Counted from the stretch's first letter, positions 1 through 9,300 are shown. The stretch: DNA of 64,000 nucleotides from Membranihabitans marinus (GCF_021729155.1 NZ_JAJQYA010000011.1:86411-150410), one strand, 5' to 3'. Numbers and translations are program-made. Notes: generated by a model from the sequence alone, not told the origin.

Positions 1-1
1 A

Positions 2-664
2 ACCATTCTCTCGCGTTGTCAAATCTATGATTTTAAGCGTATTCAGATAGCTGATATAGTAAGTCATTTGGAAAAAATATGCAATAGTGAAGGTTTGTCC
101 TTTGAAGTAGAAGCGCTAAATACAATAGCCGTTAAGGCCGATGGAGCTTTGCGTGACGCTCTGTCTATATTTGATCGTATTGTGTCTTTTGCCGATGGCA
201 ATCTGACTTATGAAGCTGTCATTAGTCAGTTAAATATATTGGATCACGATTATTATTTTCAAGTAATTGATCAGTTGATCCTCGGAGATTTAGCTGCCAC
301 ATATATCTTGTTCGATACCATCGTACAACGAGGTTTTGATCCCCACGTATTTTTGATGGGCTTGCAGGAACACCTTAGACAATTGTTAATGATACAATTG
401 AACTCCACTTCTTCATTGGTCGAAGTTGGCCCAGAATTGAAGGCCAAATACGAAGCCCAAGCTCAGGTGGCTCCTCGCGATTTTGTGTTGACACTATTAG
501 ATTTGGCCAATGCCTGTGACGTCGATTATCGACACGCTCAAAATCAGCGATTGCACGTGGAAGTTTGTTTAATGAAAATGGCTTATTTCAATAATAAACA
601 TTCTCTTCAAACAGAACAATCAGATGGGGTTGAAGTAAAAAAAAAATTAAATCCAGTCAGTTAG
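2..664 (+). CDS. dnaX: DNA polymerase III subunit gamma/tau, 5'-truncated, gamma-form reading frame
   Basis: Clamp-loader ATPase subunit that opens the beta sliding clamp at the replication fork. The gene begins before the window; the frame is open from base 2. The first residues (ILSRCQIYDFKRI) are the sensor-1/sensor-2 side of the AAA+ module, followed by the lid (DGALRDALSIFDRIVSF) and the helical collar domain III to about base 590 (HAQNQRLHVEVCLMKMAYFN). The frame then enters ten consecutive A (637-646) and ends nine codons later at TAG 662-664, giving a gamma-like product without the tau tail. The tail lies in the -1 frame directly behind. DnaX identity is clear; whether this stop is used in the cell or is a homopolymer error cannot be told from sequence. 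Confidence 0.93.
   Translation, partial: TILSRCQIYDFKRIQIADIVSHLEKICNSEGLSFEVEALNTIAVKADGALRDALSIFDRIVSFADGNLTYEAVISQLNILDHDYYFQVIDQLILGDLAATYILFDTIVQRGFDPHVFLMGLQEHLRQLLMIQLNSTSSLVEVGPELKAKYEAQAQVAPRDFVLTLLDLANACDVDYRHAQNQRLHVEVCLMKMAYFNNKHSLQTEQSDGVEVKKKLNPVS
637..646 (+). promoter_or_regulatory. dnaX: A10 slippery tract in dnaX, candidate recoding site
   Basis: Ten consecutive A lie exactly where domain III ends and the tau linker begins. Frame 0 reads Val-Lys-Lys-Lys-Leu and stops 16 bases later. A -1 ribosomal shift, or one extra A in the transcript, enters a frame that stays open to 1332. Known precedents are -1 frameshifting on A-AAA-AAG in E. coli dnaX and transcriptional slippage on nine A in Thermus thermophilus dnaX. 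A G-rich stretch (GATGGGG, 623-629) lies eight bases upstream and could act like the internal Shine-Dalgarno stimulator of E. coli. Only a weak hairpin (CAAC/GTTG, about 674-685) follows, which suits transcriptional slippage better than translational shifting. Confidence 0.6.
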
Positions 665-1332
665 CCAGTACTCCAACACCTGTTGAAAATACTGATAATG
701 TGACCCAAGAAAATAGACCAAGCTACTCTGGTGATCGGGAAACAACTCCGTCTACTACACCAGCTCAGAATAGGGCCAATGCCGATAAAAAACCAGAGCG
801 TGAAACTCCTCAAAGACAACCTCCTTCTGGGGACAATCAAACAAAACCAAGTACTTCGTCTAAAAGTAAATCCAAAAAGAAATTGCCACAATTGGGCAAT
901 TTAAGTGCTCTAAAAGCCGACCTTGAAAAAGAGGCCAATCAAAAAGAGAAGGATTTAGACGCCGAAGTATTACAGAAAAAAGTGATAGAGGTCTGGAAAA
1001 ACTTTAGAGAAAATCATCCTTCGCCCTCGCTTTCTGTTTTTATGAAAGATGCCAAATTGATCTTTAATGATATGAACTTAAAGGTCGTGGTTACTTCGCA
1101 ATTGGCTCGATCATCGATAGTGGAACAAAGGGATTTGTTTGAAGAAATTCGATCGACGGCCAGTCCCCATATTTTGGAAATTGAATTTGAAATAGATTCT
1201 ACATCCGCGGCATCTACTGTGCACGAGGTAAGCTTGATTACTACCCAAGATAAATACAATGCATTGCTAGCTAAAAATTCTACTTTGGCAAAATTAGTCC
1301 AAAAATTGAATCTTAAAGTTGATAACGACTAA
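637..1332 (+). CDS. dnaX: DnaX tau-specific C-terminal region, -1 frame relative to gamma
   Basis: This frame is open from the A tract to TAA at 1332. It encodes a Ser/Thr/Pro/Lys-rich linker (to about base 900) and a folded domain of about 130 residues with the pattern expected of the Bacteroidota tau tail (for example VIEVWKNFRENHPSPSLSVF and a final Lys/Leu helix). In well-studied systems the tau tail contacts the replicative helicase and the polymerase alpha subunit. A free-standing start is possible only at GTG 700, in the middle of the linker with no good ribosome-binding site, so this is best read as the 3' exon-like part of dnaX reached by frameshift. Fusing at 637-646 restores a normal full-length tau. 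Confidence 0.8.
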   Translation, partial: KKKIKSSQLASTPTPVENTDNVTQENRPSYSGDRETTPSTTPAQNRANADKKPERETPQRQPPSGDNQTKPSTSSKSKSKKKLPQLGNLSALKADLEKEANQKEKDLDAEVLQKKVIEVWKNFRENHPSPSLSVFMKDAKLIFNDMNLKVVVTSQLARSSIVEQRDLFEEIRSTASPHILEIEFEIDSTSAASTVHEVSLITTQDKYNALLAKNSTLAKLVQKLNLKVDND

Positions 1333-1380
1333 AGCTTAATGGCATATTAAATGATTACCCAAAAAACTCGAAATTAAATT

Positions 1381-2103
1381 ATGTCATTCTTTGCTTTGAT
1401 TAATGTTCTCACTTCTCTTGTATTCTTCGCAGAACAACCGTCGATATATTTAGGGTCATTGTTGGTGGAACAACCGGTGACTACGCTGACCAATATTGTT
1501 GTTGCGGCTTATTGTTTCTATATATATGTTCGACTTTCGTCCACTAATACTGGAGATTCAAGTTATTCCTTATGGCGGTCATATTTTATGTTAATGGGAT
1601 GGTCTACTTTGCTCGGAGGTATTATTACCCACGGTTTTATGTATGCTTTTGATGAATTGTGGAAGTTGCCCGGATGGTATTTAAGCATGTTGGCATCTAG
1701 TATTTTGGCCTATATTGTACTTAGATTCAATAAGAATATTTTGCCGGATTCAGTGTACAATATTATGTTGGTGGTATTAATCCTTGAAACCATGGCTGTA
1801 GCCTATATGACAGCTGCGAATATAAAGTTTTTATATGTGGCCATTCATTCTGGGTTTGCTATGTTGATATACGTATTGGGCATTAGTATTCAGGGGTATC
1901 GATCCGATATTGCTCGAAGTATTCATATTCAGCTGATGCTGTCCGTGTTCGCCACCTTTTTAGCTTCAGTTTTTTTCGCAGCCCAGTGGGGGATTAGTAT
2001 TTGGTTTAACCACGTAGATATGTCTCATATTTTCATGTATTTGGGCATTTATTTTCTCTATAAATCTGCTAGTAAAATGTTGCAACCATCTCCCTTTGTG
2101 TAA
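1381..2103 (+). CDS. Integral membrane protein, DUF6962-like, possible CREST-superfamily member
   Basis: A 240-residue protein of about seven hydrophobic helices with almost no soluble part. Conserved-looking polar residues sit in or next to helices: a Gly-Gly-Ile-Ile-Thr-His motif near residue 82, His in IHSGFAML near residue 155, and a late Asn-His-x-Asp-x-Ser-His cluster near residue 212. Scattered membrane His, Asp and Ser are typical of CREST putative hydrolases (alkaline ceramidase and relatives), and the late cluster resembles that pattern, so a membrane lipid hydrolase is conceivable. This is inference; I recognise no characterised family with certainty. It lies 48 bases after dnaX on the same strand. 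Confidence 0.6.
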   Translation: MSFFALINVLTSLVFFAEQPSIYLGSLLVEQPVTTLTNIVVAAYCFYIYVRLSSTNTGDSSYSLWRSYFMLMGWSTLLGGIITHGFMYAFDELWKLPGWYLSMLASSILAYIVLRFNKNILPDSVYNIMLVVLILETMAVAYMTAANIKFLYVAIHSGFAMLIYVLGISIQGYRSDIARSIHIQLMLSVFATFLASVFFAAQWGISIWFNHVDMSHIFMYLGIYFLYKSASKMLQPSPFV

Positions 2104-2152
2104 TATCAAATTCAATATTGGGCTTGACTAAATAATCATTGTCCATTGCGGT

Positions 2153-5100
2153 TTATTGAGGAAGGGCTGCTTTTTGACTTGGATTGGCCACGGCTTCTAA
2201 TTCCTCGAGAAATATTCTGGCTGATTTAAGATTCACAATGTCATTGACTACCAACAATAAGTGGTTCTTAGCTTGTTTTACCGTCACTTTCTTTTTCTTT
2301 TTGCTCTGTGTGGCGGCCGCTGTCATGATATGTTTAAAGGTCGATGATTCATAGTATATGGACTGGGGTTCTGATGGGAAAAAACATCTCATAATGTTGT
2401 TCTTGTGAATGATTCTTTCAAATCCCAGTGTCTTGGCGAACCAACGCAGTCTCAATCCTTCAAAAAGTTGCTGAACTTCTACAGGCAATTTCCCGAATCG
2501 ATCTTGGAGGTCGCTGCTAAATTGATCCAATTCTTTTTCGTTTTTCAAATGGTCTAGAGCCGTATAAAGGCTTAGTCTTTCTCTGATTTGGTTGACGTAA
2601 TCATCGGGAATTAACATATCCATATCGGTTTCTATAATTACATCTCGTACATATTCTTTTTGCTTTAATAGATCTTCTTGGAAGAGTTCTTTAAAGTCTG
2701 TTTCTTTCAGTTCTTGGATGGATTCTTCAAGTATTTTTTGATAGGTTTGGTATCCTATTTCAGATATAAACCCACTCTGTTCTGCTCCCAATAGATTCCC
2801 AGCTCCTCTGATGTCCATATCTCTCATAGCGATCTCGAAACCAGAGCCCAAATCGGAAAATTCTTCAATGGTTTTTAGTCTTTTTCTCGCTTCCGATGTC
2901 AAAACCGATAGCGGAGGACAGAAGAGATAGCAATATGCTTTTTTATTGGATCTACCCACCCTTCCGCGAAGTTGGTGAAGATCACTGAGTCCAAACTGGT
3001 GGGCATTGTTGATGATGATGGTATTGGCATTGGGGATATCCAGTCCGGTTTCGATAATATTGGTACACAGCAGTAAATCGTATTGTCCATTGATAAAATT
3101 GACCAAGGTATCTTCTAGGATTTTACTTTCCATCTGTCCATGAGCTATTGCTATGTCAATGTCTGGACAGAGTTTGGACAACAAGACCTTCATCTCCATA
3201 AGGCTCTTCACTCTGTTGTGAACAAAAAATATCTGGCCTCCGCGATCCACTTCATAGTAGATGGAGTCTTTGATCAAATCGTTGTTGAATATTCTAATCT
3301 CGGTATGTATGGCTTGACGATTGGGTGGAGGAGTGCGCAAAATGGAAAGATCCCGAGCCGACATCAATGAAAATTGAAGGGTTCTCGGTATAGGGGTAGC
3401 TGTAAGGGTCAAAGTGTCTACATTGACTTTGAGGTTTCGGAGTCTCTCTTTGGCGGTTACCCCAAATTTTTGTTCTTCATCGATGACCAATAAACCAAGG
3501 TCTTTAAATTTTATATTTTTATTGAGGATGGCGTGGGTGCCAATCACAATATCGAGTTGTCCTTCCGCCAGTTTTTTATAAATAGCGGTTTTTTCTTTGG
3601 CCGATTTAAATCGATTGACGTAGTCTATCTTGACGTCAAAATCCTTCATCCTAGCAGAAAAAGTCTTGAAGTGTTGAAGTGCCAATATCGTCGTAGGCAC
3701 CAATACTGCTACCTGCTTGCCATTGACTACTGCTTTGAATGCCGTCCTAATGGCAATTTCTGTTTTGCCAAATCCAACATCTCCACAAACCAATCGATCC
3801 ATGGGGTGATTTTGTTCCATATCGTTTTTGGCAGCAATACTGGCAGATTCTTGGTCAGGGGTGTCTTCGTAAAAGAAACTGGCCTCCAATTCGTGTTGTA
3901 AATAATCATCGGGAGCGCAGGCAAAGCCTTCTGAGGCCTTTCTTCGAGCATAAAGTTTGATAAGCTCAGAAGCGATATCTTTAATTTGCTTCTTGGTCTT
4001 GGTCTTCATCTTGGTCCAGGTATCCGTGCCCAATTTATTGAGTGAGGGTTCTGTCCCGTCTTTGCCCGAAAATTTTGATATCTTATGTAAATTATTAATA
4101 CTTACATATAATACATCATTGTTGCGATAGAGAATTCGAATAGATTCTTGTACTTGACCATTGAGATCTATTTTCTCTAATCCCGAATATCTTCCCACTC
4201 CATGATCGATGTGGGTGACAAAATCTCCGGGTTGCAATTCCTTCAGCATCCTTGCAGTAATGGCCTTGCTCTTGTTGAATCCTTTGCGGAGATTGTATTG
4301 ATGAAATCGTTGAAAAATTTCGTGATCCGTGTAGCAAACCATTTTTCTCTCGTGATCTACAAAACCCTCATTCAGTGCGGTCAAGATGGTCTGAACAGGT
4401 ACTCCTGCTTGCAAATCTTTGAATATGCCTTCCAGTCGACTGGATTGTCGTTCGCTATCGGTGAACAGATAGAGACTATAACCTTTTGAATACCTGATTT
4501 GTAAATCTTCGATTAATAAGGTGAAATTTTTGTTGAAGCTCTTTTGAGGTTCAATGTCAAATGCTATGGTCTGTTGACATTCAATGTCTAGTTTTAATCC
4601 TGTTTCAAAATAGATGCCGGGAAATTCATTGATCTGATCTAATATAAAATTGGGTTCAAGATATTTTTCTTTTTTAAAATAGCTGACCACATCCTCTGAG
4701 AAATCCGATTTAACAATTTCCTTTTTAAAGTCTAACGCCAGATCATAGGTTTGCTGTAAACGAGAACAAAACAAGGGATAATTGAAATGCCAAATGATGG
4801 CATCATTTCTTATCATGTCAAAAAAGGAAGTCCAATCGTCTTGTTCTACCTTGCGTTGTATATCTGGAACGATAGAGATCGATTCTACTTTTTTCTTCGA
4901 AAGTTGAGAGATGGGGTCAAAAAGTCTAATACTCTCAATCGTCGTATCAAATAATTCGATTCTATAAGGCCAAGCATTGCCATAGGTGAATATATCGACG
5001 ATACCCCCTCTGACGGCAAATTCTCCGGGTTCATAGACAAAATCTACGTGTTCGAAGCCGTAAGTGACCAATTCTTCGATGATGAGTTCTGCATCGATCT

Positions 5101-5557
5101 CGTCATCAATGGTTAGCTTGATTTTATTTTTTTCAAGGGTTGCGGGAGCTACGACTTTTTCAATGAGGGCTTCTGGATAGGTGACGATTACGTGAGCGTG
5201 ATTCCTTGCTGCGCTGAGTTTGTTGACCGTCTCAGTTTTGAGCAATAAATTGTTGCGATCGATACGCGCAAAATTCTGCGGCTGTCTAAAGCTATCGGGT
5301 AAAAAATGAACTGGGCTGCCCGGTAACAAGGCCTCCATGGTGTTGTATATATATGCGGCCTCTTCCTTGTCCCCGCACAGCAAGAGAGAGTGTTTTTTTT
5401 GTTTTCTATAGGTGCTAGTGACAATGGTACTCTTACTTCCTCCAGCACAGGAAGTCAACTTAATATTTTCCACTGTACTACCTTCGATAAAATCACTGAT
5501 CTGATCTATTTTGGGATTTTGGCTGAACTGGTCAAGGAAACGTTTTAGATTTTCCAC
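2153..5557 (-). CDS. mfd: Transcription-repair coupling factor Mfd
   Basis: Mfd removes RNA polymerase stalled at DNA lesions and recruits UvrA. The 1134-residue length is typical. Domains in order: UvrB-homology region (about 1-430), CarD-like RNA-polymerase-interacting domain starting near residue 442 (QPGDFVTHIDHGVGRYSGLE), superfamily 2 helicase lobes with Walker A GDVGFGKTE near 594 and DEEQ near 693, the translocation motif region (RDLSILRTPPPNRQAI), motif VI around QLRGRVGRS, and the C-terminal inhibitory D7 domain from about 980. The start ATG at 5557 gives a normal N-terminus. It is transcribed divergently from the GHMP kinase gene; a TACCTTCG sequence on the minus strand near 5592-5600 resembles a -7 element. 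Confidence 0.98.
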   Translation of the reverse strand: MENLKRFLDQFSQNPKIDQISDFIEGSTVENIKLTSCAGGSKSTIVTSTYRKQKKHSLLLCGDKEEAAYIYNTMEALLPGSPVHFLPDSFRQPQNFARIDRNNLLLKTETVNKLSAARNHAHVIVTYPEALIEKVVAPATLEKNKIKLTIDDEIDAELIIEELVTYGFEHVDFVYEPGEFAVRGGIVDIFTYGNAWPYRIELFDTTIESIRLFDPISQLSKKKVESISIVPDIQRKVEQDDWTSFFDMIRNDAIIWHFNYPLFCSRLQQTYDLALDFKKEIVKSDFSEDVVSYFKKEKYLEPNFILDQINEFPGIYFETGLKLDIECQQTIAFDIEPQKSFNKNFTLLIEDLQIRYSKGYSLYLFTDSERQSSRLEGIFKDLQAGVPVQTILTALNEGFVDHERKMVCYTDHEIFQRFHQYNLRKGFNKSKAITARMLKELQPGDFVTHIDHGVGRYSGLEKIDLNGQVQESIRILYRNNDVLYVSINNLHKISKFSGKDGTEPSLNKLGTDTWTKMKTKTKKQIKDIASELIKLYARRKASEGFACAPDDYLQHELEASFFYEDTPDQESASIAAKNDMEQNHPMDRLVCGDVGFGKTEIAIRTAFKAVVNGKQVAVLVPTTILALQHFKTFSARMKDFDVKIDYVNRFKSAKEKTAIYKKLAEGQLDIVIGTHAILNKNIKFKDLGLLVIDEEQKFGVTAKERLRNLKVNVDTLTLTATPIPRTLQFSLMSARDLSILRTPPPNRQAIHTEIRIFNNDLIKDSIYYEVDRGGQIFFVHNRVKSLMEMKVLLSKLCPDIDIAIAHGQMESKILEDTLVNFINGQYDLLLCTNIIETGLDIPNANTIIINNAHQFGLSDLHQLRGRVGRSNKKAYCYLFCPPLSVLTSEARKRLKTIEEFSDLGSGFEIAMRDMDIRGAGNLLGAEQSGFISEIGYQTYQKILEESIQELKETDFKELFQEDLLKQKEYVRDVIIETDMDMLIPDDYVNQIRERLSLYTALDHLKNEKELDQFSSDLQDRFGKLPVEVQQLFEGLRLRWFAKTLGFERIIHKNNIMRCFFPSEPQSIYYESSTFKHIMTAAATQSKKKKKVTVKQAKNHLLLVVNDIVNLKSARIFLEELEAVANPSQKAALPQ

Positions 5558-5728
5558 GTATTATAGGTCTTTATATTTTGGAAACACAACTGCGAAGGTA
5601 AGTAAATTGTTTAATTATTGAGTTGGGGTGGTTGAGAGATAAATATGGTCAAAGTTCTAGTGGAAAGAAGAACTTCTTTTGTACAAGCTAACTATTTCAT
5701 CATCTGAATTAACTAACTTCGCGCTATT

Positions 5729-6550
5729 GTGCGAAAAAAATATCCATCCAAATTATTGCTCTTCGGAGAATACCTCGTTTTGACAGGAGGAGCTGCTTTG
5801 GCCATTCCCTATCATCAATTTCATACTACTTGGGTAGATGGAGGTCAGGACATCAATGAATTGACTTCATTTTATCATCACCTCGTCCAATTTGAAGAGT
5901 TGACACCGTATTTTGATTTTCCTCGGATGAAGGAAGATCTTGATCGAGGTTGGGGATTGGAGTCCAATATTCCTATGGGCTGTGGCTTGGGAAGTTCAGC
6001 TGCTGTGGTAGCTGCTGTTATGGATCGATATGGGCTTCCGAAATTTTTCAAAGCCACAACGGCAGAAGTTCAGGCTTTGGGCAAACACATGGAATCTTTT
6101 ATGCACGGCAAAAGTAGTGGGGTGGATATACTTCCTATTTTTTACAATTGTCCTATTGTGGTTCAAGATCGGGAAGTCAATCTCTATCCTCATTCTTTAC
6201 CAGCCATAGAACATTGGCAATTTGAGTTAATCGATACTGGTTTGACGAGAAATGCCAATCGTTGGATAAATCATTTTCAGGAAAAACTCCAAAGTGATTC
6301 TAGTTTTGATCGCGGTCTCCAGCGCTTGACCAGTCTCAATAATAGCATTATTCAAAGAGTGGTCGGAGGCTATGAGAAACGGTTAAATAATGATTTACAC
6401 CATTTTTCAGAATTGCAATTCAAGCTGTTTAGAGATTGGATACCCAATACCATGACCAATCTTTGGGAGAACGAACTTCATCGATCAGGATCCATTATCA
6501 AGATGCTGGGAGCCGGTGGTGGTGGATATTTTCTAAAAATTACTTATTGA
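5729..6550 (+). CDS. GHMP-family kinase, mevalonate kinase-like
   Basis: Small-molecule kinase of the galactokinase/homoserine/mevalonate/phosphomevalonate superfamily. The N-terminal strand (PSKLLLFGEYLVLTGGAALA) is typical of mevalonate-kinase-like members. The phosphate-binding loop is at residues about 80-92 (IPMGCGLGSSAA), a GKSSGVDI motif follows near 127, and the C-terminal glycine motif (MLGAGGGGYF) is at about 258. The substrate cannot be told; Bacteroidota carry a lineage-specific group of such kinases (the GYDIA group), and Gly-Val-Asp-Ile here matches its signature position. The start is GTG at 5729; no ATG is near. It converges with the symporter gene, with only three bases between the stops. 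Confidence 0.88.
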   Translation: MRKKYPSKLLLFGEYLVLTGGAALAIPYHQFHTTWVDGGQDINELTSFYHHLVQFEELTPYFDFPRMKEDLDRGWGLESNIPMGCGLGSSAAVVAAVMDRYGLPKFFKATTAEVQALGKHMESFMHGKSSGVDILPIFYNCPIVVQDREVNLYPHSLPAIEHWQFELIDTGLTRNANRWINHFQEKLQSDSSFDRGLQRLTSLNNSIIQRVVGGYEKRLNNDLHHFSELQFKLFRDWIPNTMTNLWENELHRSGSIIKMLGAGGGGYFLKITY

Positions 6551-6553
6551 TAT

Positions 6554-8035
6554 TTATTTTTTGCTGCTAATGGCAAATAAACCGATTAGGGTAATAAAGC
6601 CGTTCACCAACAAGATTTCAAATCCAAATATATATCCGTTAAATAAGGACTCTGAATAGAGGTTAAGCAAATAACTCAAAGCCGGTGAAAGAATACAAAT
6701 AATGGGTACTAGACGGTCGTTCACCGATCGTTTGGTGAAAAACCCAAAGGTGTATAGCCCCAATAATGGACCATATGTATATCCCGCTACTTTAAATAGT
6801 GCAGAGATCACGGCTTCGTTGTTGATCCACCAAAAGATTTGGATGGTAATAAATATCAAGAGAGAAAAGGCGATGTGGACATACTTTCTCTTTTTGAGTT
6901 TTACGACTTCCGAGTCATTTATTTTTTCAAAATTTAAAAAATCGATACAGAATGAAGTCGTCAATGAAGTCAGTGCTGAGTCAGCAGAACTGTAGGCAGC
7001 GGCAATCAATCCGATAAGAAATAAGATCCCTATCACAGGACCCAGGTGTTCCATGGCTACAGTGGGGAAGAGTAAATCGGTAGAAGGAACTTCAACCCCT
7101 CCAACCATTCTGGTCGGCATGCCTATGCCATTGGCTTCGGCATACATATATATAAATGCCCCCATGACTAGGAATAATATAATGACGAAGAATAAGACGA
7201 AATTGAAGGTGTTCATGTTTTTCTGAGCATCTCCAATATTTTTGATGCTCAGGTTTTTTTGCATCATGTCTTGATCCAAACCAGTCATCACAATAGTGAT
7301 AAACATACCTGAGATAAATTGCTTCCAAAAATTATTGGGATCGGACCAGCCACCTTCGAAAAAGAAAACCTGTGAGTAATCACTGGTTTTAAGTGCGGAG
7401 TATGCATCCATTAACGTCCAATCAAAATAATTGATTATTGTAACTATAGTGGCTATTAAAACAATGAGAATACTTAGGGTTTGGATAGTATCTGTCCAGA
7501 TAATAGTCTTAATTCCACCCTTGGAGGTATATACCCATATCAAAATAATAGTCAATGCTACGGTTATCCAAAATGGTATGCCCAATGGTTCCATTAAATA
7601 CTGCTGTAAAACTATGGCTACTAAAAACAATCGGAAAGAAGCTCCAATGGTTCTAGATAATAAGAAATATGCTGCCCCTGTTTTGTAACTACTGTTGCCA
7701 AACCGCTGATCGAGATAACCGTAAATCGATGTCAGTCCCATTTTGTAATAGGCTGGCATAAGTACATAGGCTATCACGATATATCCAAAGATGTATCCCA
7801 TGGCCATTTGGATGTAAGAAAATTGTGAATCACCCACCCAACCAGGTACACTTATGAAGGTTACACCGGATAAAGTTGCCCCAATCATCCCAAAAGCCAC
7901 AACATACCAGGGGGATTGTCTGTTACCAATAAAAAAGTCATCATTTCCGGAATTTCTGGAAGTAACTCTTGAAATAATAATCAAAACAGAAAAATAGATT
8001 GCAATGACAATTAAAACAGCAGTAGGTGATATCAT
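6554..8035 (-). CDS. Sodium:solute symporter (SSS family)
   Basis: A 493-residue transporter with about 13 membrane helices and the SSS-family pattern: an early DDFFIGNRQSPWYVVAFGMI segment, GATLSGVTFISVPGWV in the next helix, and the late SSADSALTSLTTSF segment that carries sodium-site Ser/Thr residues. Family members couple sodium entry to uptake of sugars, amino acids, vitamins or sialic acid; the substrate cannot be predicted here. It is a single gene, convergent with the GHMP kinase and divergent from the gene at 8159. Confidence 0.93.
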   Translation of the reverse strand: MISPTAVLIVIAIYFSVLIIISRVTSRNSGNDDFFIGNRQSPWYVVAFGMIGATLSGVTFISVPGWVGDSQFSYIQMAMGYIFGYIVIAYVLMPAYYKMGLTSIYGYLDQRFGNSSYKTGAAYFLLSRTIGASFRLFLVAIVLQQYLMEPLGIPFWITVALTIILIWVYTSKGGIKTIIWTDTIQTLSILIVLIATIVTIINYFDWTLMDAYSALKTSDYSQVFFFEGGWSDPNNFWKQFISGMFITIVMTGLDQDMMQKNLSIKNIGDAQKNMNTFNFVLFFVIILFLVMGAFIYMYAEANGIGMPTRMVGGVEVPSTDLLFPTVAMEHLGPVIGILFLIGLIAAAYSSADSALTSLTTSFCIDFLNFEKINDSEVVKLKKRKYVHIAFSLLIFITIQIFWWINNEAVISALFKVAGYTYGPLLGLYTFGFFTKRSVNDRLVPIICILSPALSYLLNLYSESLFNGYIFGFEILLVNGFITLIGLFAISSKK

Positions 8036-8158
8036 GAAATGTTGTATTTCCTGCTAATGTATAAGAAAGAAATATCTTTTTCAGAAAAAATAATATAAGA
8101 AAAACTAAAATTTCTAGACATTTTTAACTAAATTGAAGAACCTATAAATGTATATTGG

Positions 8159-8953
8159 ATGAAGTTGCTGCTTAAAATATTAGGTGTTTTTATAATATTG
8201 GCTATTCATGTGGATGCCACGGCACAGGCTATTCGGTGGCCTAAACCGGTTCAGCCTTCGAAGCAAGAAATATATACCAAGACCAGACAAGTGAATGTTA
8301 AATTTTCTCCTGTAGGATTCCAGTTTGGCTATAGTTTTGGTACTATCCCAAATTATTACACCAATGACTTTTTTCAGTTTGAAGTAGGACAAATAAGACA
8401 TCCCAAGGAATTGAGTAGTGGTATTCAAAATCTGAAATCGAGTATTAGTCGAGGATTTTATAAGAATTATAGCTATGGAAAGCAAAACTCCTTGTTTACA
8501 GCTCGTGCGTCCAAAGGTAAACGAGTGTATTGGAGTGATAAGACAACGGTAAAAAGTGTCCAGATCGGATATACCTATAAATATGGTGTGTCCTTAGGCA
8601 TGTTGAAGCCTTATTATATTCAAATCATCGAAGAAGAACAAGGTTTTTATAATAGAGAATTAAAAGACATCAAATATTCGGAAGAAATTCGAGAAGCCTT
8701 TCTTGATGAAGAAAATATATTTGGGAAGTCTTCATTTAGCAAGGGGTTAGGCGAAATGAAGGTCATGCCTGGAGTCCATGCTCAAGGAGGATTATTGTTT
8801 GATTGGGGACAAGATTCTAAAACTATCTTGGCGACAGAAGTCGGCTTAATGATGGATTTCTATTTTTCCTCCGTACCCTTAATGGTGGATCAATCTAGTA
8901 AACCTTTCTTTCTCAATCTCTATGTGTCTGTTCAATTTGGACGTAGACATTAA
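8159..8953 (+). CDS. Secreted or outer-membrane protein of unknown function
   Basis: 264 residues with a clear signal peptide (MKLLLKILGVFIILAI..., cleavage after ATAQA, about residue 23). The mature part has alternating aromatic and polar residues and Gly/Tyr-rich strands (VGFQFGYSFG, VQIGYTYKYGVSLG) and ends in a strand of the type LNLYVSVQFGRRH, which suggests an outer-membrane beta-barrel or barrel-like protein. No catalytic motif is visible. It is probably monocistronic: a good terminator follows at 8982-9018. Confidence 0.75.
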   Translation: MKLLLKILGVFIILAIHVDATAQAIRWPKPVQPSKQEIYTKTRQVNVKFSPVGFQFGYSFGTIPNYYTNDFFQFEVGQIRHPKELSSGIQNLKSSISRGFYKNYSYGKQNSLFTARASKGKRVYWSDKTTVKSVQIGYTYKYGVSLGMLKPYYIQIIEEEQGFYNRELKDIKYSEEIREAFLDEENIFGKSSFSKGLGEMKVMPGVHAQGGLLFDWGQDSKTILATEVGLMMDFYFSSVPLMVDQSSKPFFLNLYVSVQFGRRH

Positions 8954-8981
8954 TTCATAAAATCATTTTAGCGAAACAAGC

Positions 8982-9018
8982 CTATAATCTTAGTCAATAG
9001 ACATAAGATTATGGTTTT
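8982..9018 (+). terminator. Rho-independent terminator
   Basis: Arms 8982-8992 and 9004-9014 pair over 11 positions (one T-G wobble) with an 11-base loop, followed by TTTT. It lies 28 bases after the stop of the 8159-8953 gene. Confidence 0.7.
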
Positions 9019-9141
9019 CGATCTGTTTTTTCTATAATACTACAGTCCTATAATACATCGATGAAAGAATGATGAGAAGGCTGTATTCCTAGGGTTTATA
9101 TTTGGTTAGAGACAAGGACAACAGAGTATTGAATCTTTATG

Positions 9142-9300
9142 TATCTTTGCGATGAAAGTAGACCTTGTTTAAAGCGTATAAATCTGGAAAGGGATTTAAA
9201 CCAAAGTCTTGGTCTTGCGTTATACGCTAATACTAATTTTAAAAGAATATTTCCTATCTACTATAAAGCTTTAGATATTGGAAATTGTAAAGATATTATT
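9142..9300 (+). promoter_or_regulatory. Putative lipA promoter element and structured 5' leader
   Basis: A TATCTTTG sequence at 9142-9149 fits the Bacteroidota -7 consensus TAnnTTTG; no good -33 partner is seen. The following leader of about 150 bases holds a perfect nine-base inverted repeat (AGCGTATAA 9173-9181 / TTATACGCT 9220-9228) enclosing a small hairpin (ACCAA/TTGGT, 9200-9213). The lipA frame happens to be open through the leader from ATG 9139, but LipA proteins begin at the ATG of 9301, so the open stretch is probably untranslated. Confidence 0.4.

Noticed and set aside
700..1332. Independent gene starting at GTG 700
   Set aside because: The start falls in the middle of the DnaX linker and the frame is open back to the A10 tract; it is the tau tail.
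3140..4489. Several plus-strand frames inside mfd
   Set aside because: They lie opposite a strongly conserved gene and have no recognisable motifs; they are by-products of mfd codon use.
9139..9300. In-frame N-terminal extension of LipA from ATG 9139
   Set aside because: The extra 54 residues do not resemble LipA; the ATG overlaps a -7-like element, and the region folds as a leader. The ATG at 9301 gives a standard N-terminus.
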